A stretch of DNA of 64,000 nt, from assembly GCF_051020955.1 (NCBI RefSeq), contig NC_135014.1, positions 39,760,742-39,824,741 on the forward strand, given 5' to 3'. The translations under genes were made by a program, and so were the position numbers. Under the pieces are notes generated by a model. That model was given only the letters and a program-made list of their open reading frames with translations. It had not been told where the DNA came from and did not search any database. Positions 60,801 through 64,000 of this stretch are shown here, piece by piece (position 1 is the first letter of the stretch; every line of letters starts with the position of its first letter). This stretch comes from Megalopta genalis (taxonomy: Eukaryota > Arthropoda > Insecta > Hymenoptera > Halictidae).

Positions 60801-63607
60801 TCTCGCCTCTTTCGATTTAATTTTCCGCCTTCATTCTGGTACCCTATAATTATCAGAAACTTTTGAAGTCATTATTAGAACCAGAGAAATTACACTCGCG
60901 TCGGTAAGTGTAATTCCTTTACAAGGCAAAGCGATTGAATTTTTTTGAAATGTTAGGCCGACTAGTTTTCTAGAGGATGAGTATACAACAGTTGTTTTAA
61001 ACTGTAATTAATTCAGATGATACAAAAATAAAAAATTATGTTTGTTTAACGTTTTTATCTGAACCTGTTGAAATCAGTTTAACACATAGTCAAGCTACAG
61101 TCACTGAAAGATATAAAAATTACCTGTTCTTGATTGACAACTGCTATTTTCACAAACTTTAATTAACAACGTCAACCGATTTCAATGAAATTTGCATAAA
61201 TCACCATGATCTACAAAAAATATTTTTGAAATTTTCAGGTTCAGATAAAAAAGTTGAAAAACCATAATTGTTTAATACTTCCGTTATTCCAACCAATTGC
61301 AATCTAAAAGAATTTGTGTATAGCCATTGTCTACGAAACAACATCTCAACGTCTCAAAAGAATTCGAGTCATTGAATGACCAATTTGAAAAAAATTATTA
61401 CATTTGAAAAGTTGTTAACATCTATTCCGATGCGAGTGTATGCATGCTTTCCACATAGCGTTAGAGCTCTTAAACTACACACCCCACAAATTTTCTACGT
61501 ACACGTATGAAATTCCATCGCAACTTTAGCTATGCGGGCCATCGAGCTGATAATTGTTTACCCAGTTACATAATTCCATTGCGCTAGCTAGAGGATCCGT
61601 GTTTCAATTCTTAAAACAGTATTTCCTTTTTACGTTCGAAGACATTTTAACAACAATGCTCCTAATCAATTAGGTTGAATTTTAATCAACCGTTTTCAGA
61701 ACACACACACAACACACAAAGTCTGCTTATAGTTATTATCTCACTATCAAGTTTTATAATCAAACGCTGCTTCTACTACAATAAAGTAGCAAGTAATATT
61801 CAAATAATACGACCCATAATAAAAACTATCCTGATTAGTTTGATCGAATTTAACATTAAATTGAGTTCAAGAATAGTTCAATTTAAAACCGAATACCCTG
61901 ATGTATCTGACATTTTTTATTAATTCTAGAAACTTTTTAAACCTGTATCGGCATAAACAAACTTATGTAACTCGAAACAAATAGATATAAATTTCTGAGT
62001 ATAAATTAACAATGAATTTACAATCTAAAATGTGATAGTAAGAATATGAAAAAGGGAAGTTGAAGGAGAAGCAAAATGCTTTTAATATTGTGGCTAAAAT
62101 TGAAATAGGATTGAAAAACATGGTAAATCATGGTGTAATTGCAAAGTTACACTGAGCTATAGAGAGTTAACTTAATTTTATAAATATTCAATCAAATAAA
62201 ATTAAACTGATCTTGTAACTACTGAAACACTTCGTGCATCCTATACAGGATTAAATGCAATAGTTCAATTTTAGGTTGCATAAAGTTAGGTCAGGGTTTA
62301 TTCATGGTAGCTTGTAGAGATAGTTCCACTCGTCCTGAAGATGCAACGATTGTCTCAAAGCTGTGATTTCACAGAGTAAATTGAAAAGTAACTAAGTGAC
62401 TAAGCATATTACAAGCAACATTCTTAATGAAGACAAATCGTACTGACTCGACCAAGGATAGGACATACTAAAACTGCGAATTATACTAAGACTGCGAATT
62501 TTATGCATTTACACCAAAGCTGAATAAGTGAAATATAAAATTCAATTTGAGAATATTTTTATATTATTTCTGACTTATTCAAATGATTAAAAAAGAGGAT
62601 TTTGATTTCATTTCTGCTTCTTATTATTGATTTAGACAATTTTTACTTTGCATAAAGATCACCATCTCCTTTCACAAAATGATGTACCACTTTGTAACAT
62701 CTATAATACTGAGTTTACAGTTAAACCCCTTCTAATAGATCGTCCATCGTGTAACAATATCAGGAAAAATGTAAAAATGCTCAATATCATCAAAAACTGC
62801 TTGAGAAGTTACAAACACAAGAAGTTATGTATCCTGTTTAGAAGAAACCAAATTGCTTAGGAAAATTATGCATGTGTAGTAATTTAATAAACCTAGATTA
62901 AGACGATAATTGTTTTTAAGAAGATACGACAATAAATAAATTATAGATAATGGTAAACCATGTGGTCGCCAATGATGTCGCAATTAATGCGACCAGGCTA
63001 AAATAAATAAACTTATAAATTAATGAATAAACAAAAAATAAATGAAAACCTAAAATTGAAGTTCATCACCTGACAATTTCCGAGGTCTCAGGGACACAAG
63101 GTCTGCGTCTTCCTTGGACGACCACCATCCGACTTTCGGCGATTCATACATCACGTGTTTCCCATCAGCCAACGGTTCAACGAAGAAGGATGCCCTGTCC
63201 GTTACCATAATCGCGTACACCTCCTGTTCGCACAATGTGACAACCACTAAAGAGCGGTTGCCTCCGTTCAGACTGCCTTGTCGAAGCTGACAGCCGGATT
63301 GTCCCCCATAAATCTCGGATTCGGTCCTTGTCGCGTAAACCCAATCCACTTTGAAGTTCGAATCGAGTATCACTCTGTCACTGGCGACCGTTCTCAAAGT
63401 CCAATTGCTGATCTCGATGATCACCGATCCGTCATCGTGTGGCTGATCCACGGCCGATCTTCGGCCACGAGGACTCTCGTTCACGATGATCCGCGGATAA
63501 ACGATCTCGTATTCTTGCAGACTCTGCAGGAACTCTCTCGATTTCGTTGCAATCGTGCCAAGCAGCCACGTGGTCAGAAGAACACCGGGAAGCTTGGACC
63601 GTTTCAT
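45555..63607 (-). CDS. secreted ADAMTS-family zinc metalloprotease (gene-level, complete)
   Basis: Fifteen exons on the minus strand, listed 5' to 3': 63607-63070, 60843-60595, 60193-60069, 59912-59820, 58972-58737, 57417-57265, 57194-57081, 56211-56079, 55976-55820, 54748-54411, 54090-53958, 52101-51836, 51342-51077, 46851-46602, 45854-45555. They join in one frame of about 1,116 residues. Domains by rough residue: signal peptide 1-21; M12B propeptide to about 189; furin site RKRR 190-193; reprolysin domain about 275-480 with H409-E410, H413, H419-D420 and Met-turn M439; disintegrin-like about 500-555; TSP1-1 about 578-620; Cys-rich to about 745; spacer about 756-870; TSP1-2, 3 and 4; PLAC near 1,050-1,105. 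Enzymes of this type cut extracellular matrix proteins. There is no GON or CUB domain. Four TSP1 plus PLAC recalls the ADAMTS2/3/14 layout, but I do not assign an orthologue. The exon 9-10 junction is uncertain. Confidence 0.93.
46602..46851 (-). CDS. ADAMTS exon 14: third TSP1 repeat and start of fourth
   Basis: Acceptor cttgttacag, donor TCG|GTGAGA. Encodes CSFKWLPGPWEDCSHVCGSF, GVQLRQLYC, a longer acidic loop, CGPTPIKTRECNRIPCPG, then RWIFTDWSS, the first strand of the fourth repeat. Confidence 0.95.
46951..47134. mobile_element. AT-rich MITE, TAGACTGCGG family
   Basis: Left TAGACTGCAGATTTTTATG; the right end is the inverse of TTAGACTCTGCGGATCTTAT. 184 bp. Sits within the ADAMTS intron just 5' (in gene sense) of exon 14. 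Confidence 0.75.
47272..47313 (-). mobile_element. pogo/Tigger-like terminal remnant
   Basis: On the minus strand it reads CAGTAGAACTTTGATTATCT and continues with a GTCCGTTATCCGAA motif, with TA at 47314-47315. I did not find a matching second end nearby. Confidence 0.55.
47820..48600. other. GC-rich island in ADAMTS intron 13, unidentified
   Basis: About 780 bp markedly richer in GC than its surroundings. The frames on both strands are broken and none continues the ADAMTS protein, because exon 13 splices directly to exon 14 in frame. It could be an old transposon fragment or a non-coding RNA. I do not recognise it. Confidence 0.5.
48934..49298. mobile_element. fold-back element of the ACAGGGTGTC family
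   Basis: The left arm starts TACAGGGTGTCCCAAAATTA and the right arm is its eroded inverse (about 49,215-49,298). The shared arm includes CAAGCGGAAAATGAGGG and AAGTAACTTTTTCCTTAGCG. The middle is also self-complementary (GAGTTATCAACGAAA near both sides), so the whole 365 bp could fold into one hairpin. GC-rich core. Lies in ADAMTS intron 13. Confidence 0.8.
49500..50950. other. GC-richer intronic region split by a MITE
   Basis: Two GC-richer stretches (49,500-50,068 and 50,729-50,950) sit on either side of the TA-flanked element. Removing the element joins them into one block of about 0.8 kb. No gene recognised; short frames are not conserved-looking. Confidence 0.45.
50071..50726. mobile_element. 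Tc1/mariner-type non-autonomous element, 656 bp, TA-flanked
   Basis: Inverted ends CAGTGGCCCACAAAAGTG, flanked by TA on both sides (50069-50070 and 50727-50728). AT-rich interior with inverted internal blocks (TTTTTATCTGAGTC and similar). No transposase frame. Inserted into a GC-richer intronic segment of ADAMTS. Confidence 0.85.
51077..51342 (-). CDS. ADAMTS exon 13: end of spacer and second TSP1 repeat
   Basis: Acceptor ttcgaatag, donor AG|GTATGA. Starts IVVSESIIEQGISVAVSLQY, then a TSP1 repeat: YVWLFGGWSFCSASCGGGTR, with later cysteines at MIVCKD, RRKCP and EKCNTF. Phase 0 in and 2 out. It splices over a 4.2-kb intron to 46851, giving NTFSCSFKW. Confidence 0.95.
51836..52101 (-). CDS. ADAMTS exon 12: spacer domain
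   Basis: Acceptor gttccag, donor TTA|GTAAGA. Encodes DVTRIAIIPREAHNLFVNIT, then NLTIVVGDGRRRRNVLENLT and AAYRIRKHDNNTYFVTAHG. This is the cysteine-free, beta-rich spacer domain (xxIPxGAxxIxI pattern) with several N-glycosylation sequons. Phase 1 in and 0 out. Confidence 0.93.
52102..53957 (-). other. ADAMTS intron 11
   Basis: 1.9 kb AT-rich intron between the Cys-rich and spacer exons. It holds a TGTA microsatellite and a TACAGGGTGTCTTGTTCTTC fragment at 53,290, an end of the fold-back family. Open frames here are short and not coding-like. Confidence 0.6.
53958..54090 (-). CDS. ADAMTS exon 11: last part of Cys-rich domain
   Basis: Acceptor attcgcag, donor CGAG|GTCAGT. Encodes GECHKLGCDSVFGSTKSMDL then CGVCDGDNSTCENVISKFQ. 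The (Q)GxCxxxGCDxxxxS...DxCGVCxGDNSxC pattern is diagnostic for ADAMTS. Confidence 0.97.
54411..54748 (-). CDS. ADAMTS exon 10: end of TSP1-1 and Cys-rich domain
   Basis: Encodes RPAYGGKYCSGPSENCKLCD, then CSAPVDLRAQQCSKLD, NTWLPYESDKENLKCQLICR and the GTPCAYGSTDICIQ end; donor CAG|GTGATT. These match the GGKYCxG end of TSP1 and the ADAMTS Cys-rich domain. The 5' boundary is uncertain: the acceptor at 54749 (ccgag|GTATTG) restores the shared Cys and the frame, but its pyrimidine tract is poor and it adds residues to the repeat. Confidence 0.82.
55820..55976 (-). CDS. ADAMTS exon 9: end of disintegrin domain and first TSP1 repeat
   Basis: Acceptor cattttag. Encodes WCINGRCQSSKRR, then PRDGGWSPWKTWEKCSRTCG and IGVQCRTRK. 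The WxxWxxCSRTCGxG motif marks the central TSP1 repeat. Two donors are possible: AAAT|GTAACA (55820, phase 1, used here because it fits exon 10) or TTA|GTAATA (55803, phase 0). Confidence 0.85.
56079..56211 (-). CDS. ADAMTS exon 8: disintegrin-like domain
   Basis: Acceptor gcatttag, donor AAG|GTAAAC. Encodes YELCKSFDVVEPCSHLWCGN then TCKTKKGPPLEGTLCGASK. The cysteine spacing (CxxLWC ... C ... PxxGTxCG) is that of ADAMTS disintegrin-like domains. Confidence 0.95.
57081..57194 (-). CDS. ADAMTS exon 7: end of catalytic to disintegrin-like domain
   Basis: Acceptor cttgcag, donor GG|GTACGT. Encodes RWSCLLNKPTYGSSTPLKAS then FTMDEQCRVEFGEG. The DEQCRxxFG pattern opens the ADAMTS disintegrin-like module. 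Confidence 0.93.
57265..57417 (-). CDS. ADAMTS exon 6: third zinc ligand and Met-turn
   Basis: Acceptor ctcatag, donor AG|GTGAGG. Encodes LGLSHDGDESTGNTCSEEGL then GSVMAPMVAA. It completes HEMAHILGLSHDG with H419-D420, and VMAPMV is the Met-turn. It ends FYWSACSKKEFHRR, the final helix of the domain. Confidence 0.96.
   Translation of the reverse strand, partial: SRIKPRWRRVDWKHLQRRRFAGKCDGAYGSCNIPSVLLVRLFEKGIPSKG
58456..58649. mobile_element. AT-rich MITE, TAGACTGCGG family
   Basis: Left GACTGTGGATCTTTATGCAT; right end the inverse of AAGTCTACGAATCATTATGC. The interior matches the 9,628 copy in reverse orientation (TTTTTTAGTTGACGAAGGAG). Ends about 90 bp from the donor of ADAMTS exon 5. Confidence 0.7.
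58737..58972 (-). CDS. ADAMTS exon 5: catalytic domain with first zinc-site histidines
   Basis: Acceptor gtggcag, donor AT|GTAAGT. Encodes NVNKWNKKMLTS, the strand HHDVAIWLTR, GYAPVSGVCNPARSCALNRD and SAFIIAHEMAH. It supplies H409, catalytic E410 and H413 of the zinc site. Phase 0 in and 2 out. Confidence 0.97.
59246..59451. mobile_element. AT-rich MITE, TAGACTGCGG family, two-ended copy
   Basis: Left end TAGACTGTGGATTTTATACA; the right end is the inverse of TAGATAGTGGATTTTTATGC. About 206 bp, AT-rich, with a short AAT microsatellite. One of the clearest two-ended members of a dispersed family. Lies in ADAMTS intron 4. Confidence 0.75.
59820..59912 (-). CDS. ADAMTS exon 4: catalytic domain
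   Basis: Acceptor gattttag, donor TTG|GTAAGC. Encodes VSAIYMDPSLESNMILVIVR then MILYAEKRDSL. This is the YxDPSLGNxIxxxVVRxxIL motif of ADAMTS catalytic domains. Too short to show as a long ORF; found by splicing. Confidence 0.93.
60069..60193 (-). CDS. ADAMTS exon 3: start of catalytic domain
   Basis: Acceptor gttcccag, donor ATT|GTACGA. Encodes RRKMIIRDSSTRWLELGIAA then DYSIIDFHGERTQQYILALL. This aligns with the first strand and helix of the reprolysin domain (xELxxVxDxxMxxFHG). Phase 1 in and 0 out. Confidence 0.92.
60595..60843 (-). CDS. ADAMTS exon 2: furin site and acidic linker
   Basis: Acceptor attatag, donor CGA|GTGAGG. Encodes GYQNEGGKLNRKRRDS: the furin/proprotein-convertase site RKRR (residues 190-193). 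After it comes a long acidic linker (YDEKEEVTTEYNDTIIEVDE) before the catalytic domain. A TA-flanked transposon lies only about 48 bp upstream of the acceptor. Confidence 0.9.
60893..61438. mobile_element. Tc1/mariner-type non-autonomous element, 546 bp, TA-flanked
   Basis: Ends CACTCGCGTCGG and the inverse of CACTCGCATCGG, with TA on each side (60891-60892 and 61439-61440). The interior resembles the element at 50,071 (TTTTTATCTGAACCTGTTG; CCGTTATTCCAA), so the two are probably related families. It lies in ADAMTS intron 1, ending about 48 bp from the exon 2 acceptor. Confidence 0.8.
62487..62661. mobile_element. AT-rich MITE, TAGACTGCGG family (second subfamily)
   Basis: Begins TAAGACTGCGAATTTTATGC. 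The interior TATTCAAATGATTAAAAAAG and right end TTTTACTTTGCATAAAG are shared with the copies at 8,812 and 16,872. Lies in ADAMTS intron 1. Confidence 0.65.
63070..63607 (-). CDS. ADAMTS exon 1: signal peptide and propeptide
   Basis: The ATG at 63607 opens a basic-hydrophobic signal sequence (MKRSKLPGVLLTTWLLGTIA). A Pep_M12B-type propeptide follows, with YEIVYPRIIVNE near the start, CQLRQGSLNG and VVVTLCEQEVYAIMVTDRAS later, and several Asn-glycosylation sequons. The donor is TCAG|GTGATG. This start is chosen because it gives the signal peptide. Confidence 0.93.
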
Positions 63608-64000
63608 GATGAAACTCGTGGAATTTCAGTACAATTTCTTCGTTCGCGATTCAAGATTCATCGTTTCAACTTCGGTCGATCGTCGCTGAAGGATTTCCGT
63701 GCCGACTTCAATCAGTAACGAACGAAAGATCCGCAGAACGTTGTTCTAAATGAATGATTCCGTGATCACGCGCGCTTCGCACAGAATTTTTCGACATCTT
63801 CCCGAGCTGTTCCGATGTGTGAATCTCACGTTCGTTGACCAAGCAACGTCACTCGCGCAATTCAGCAGCCGACAATGACGCGAACCGCGATTCCACGGCG
63901 AATAAAAGCCCCGACAACAATCACTATCGCCTCTTCTCTAATTTGTACACTGGAGGTTCAATTAACGCGAGGAGGACGCGACAACTGTGCAACTGGCAGC
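63608..64000 (-). promoter_or_regulatory. ADAMTS 5' untranslated region and promoter region
   Basis: CpG-rich sequence directly upstream of the ADAMTS start codon, running to the window end. Its composition is unlike that of the introns. No clear TATA box was chosen. The transcription start cannot be placed from sequence alone. Confidence 0.45.

Noticed and set aside
63278..63718. Plus-strand 146-codon frame over ADAMTS exon 1
   Set aside because: Antisense shadow of the signal peptide and propeptide exon.
1..64000. CRISPR arrays, tRNA or rRNA genes, bacterial operons
   Set aside because: No regular spacer-repeat arrays, no cloverleaf or rRNA core found by eye, and all genes are spliced insect genes.

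Overview
The window is 64 kb of AT-rich nuclear DNA from an insect, most likely a hymenopteran and probably a bee. The reasons are long introns, GT-AG splice sites, GC- and CpG-richer exons in an AT-rich background, insect-type protein families, and many short non-autonomous DNA transposons, including ends reading ACAGGGTGTC that are common in Hymenoptera. There is no bacterial or organellar content. I found no tRNA, rRNA or CRISPR.

Two genes fill the window and converge tail to tail. The first (+ strand, from before base 1 to about 44.8 kb) is the insect orthologue of CAP / sorbin-and-SH3 (SORBS: ponsin, ArgBP2, vinexin). It is an adaptor linking integrin and vinculin sites and junctions to the actin cytoskeleton. 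Seventeen constitutive-looking exons join in one continuous frame. They encode a SoHo domain (1.2-3.2 kb), a conserved ESGYESD block (16.3 kb), a linker, and three C-terminal SH3 domains (39.4-40.6 and 43.4 kb). The 5' end lies outside the window. Three further long open exons lie in its introns: about 13.1-14.0 kb (His/Ser-rich), 18.0-22.1 kb (over 1,300 codons) and 32.1-33.7 kb (about 540 codons). Their splice phases fit the core exons, so they are probably isoform-specific exons. A CpG-rich promoter-like block at 26.2-26.75 kb could serve the 32-kb exon.

The second gene (- strand, 63,607 down to 45,555) is a secreted ADAMTS metalloprotease. I rebuilt it from 15 exons as one frame of about 1,116 residues: signal peptide, M12B propeptide, furin site RKRR, reprolysin domain with an intact HExxHxxGxxHD zinc site and Met-turn, disintegrin-like domain, TSP1, Cys-rich domain, spacer, three more TSP1 repeats and a PLAC domain. 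One splice junction (exon 9 to 10) is uncertain. The last TSP1 repeat lacks one of its usual cysteines.

Between exons the introns hold mobile-element remnants: two related fold-back elements ending in ACAGGGTGTC, a 288-bp fold-back element flanked by TATC, three TA-flanked Tc1/mariner-type elements, two pogo/Tigger-like ends, and a dispersed AT-rich family ending TAGACTGCGGATTTTTATGC with about a dozen copies. There is also a 165-bp octamer tandem repeat. No transposase gene was seen. Nothing here looks like a wholly new system. The most informative points are the isoform architecture of CAP, with a pair of phase-matched alternative exons, and the element families.
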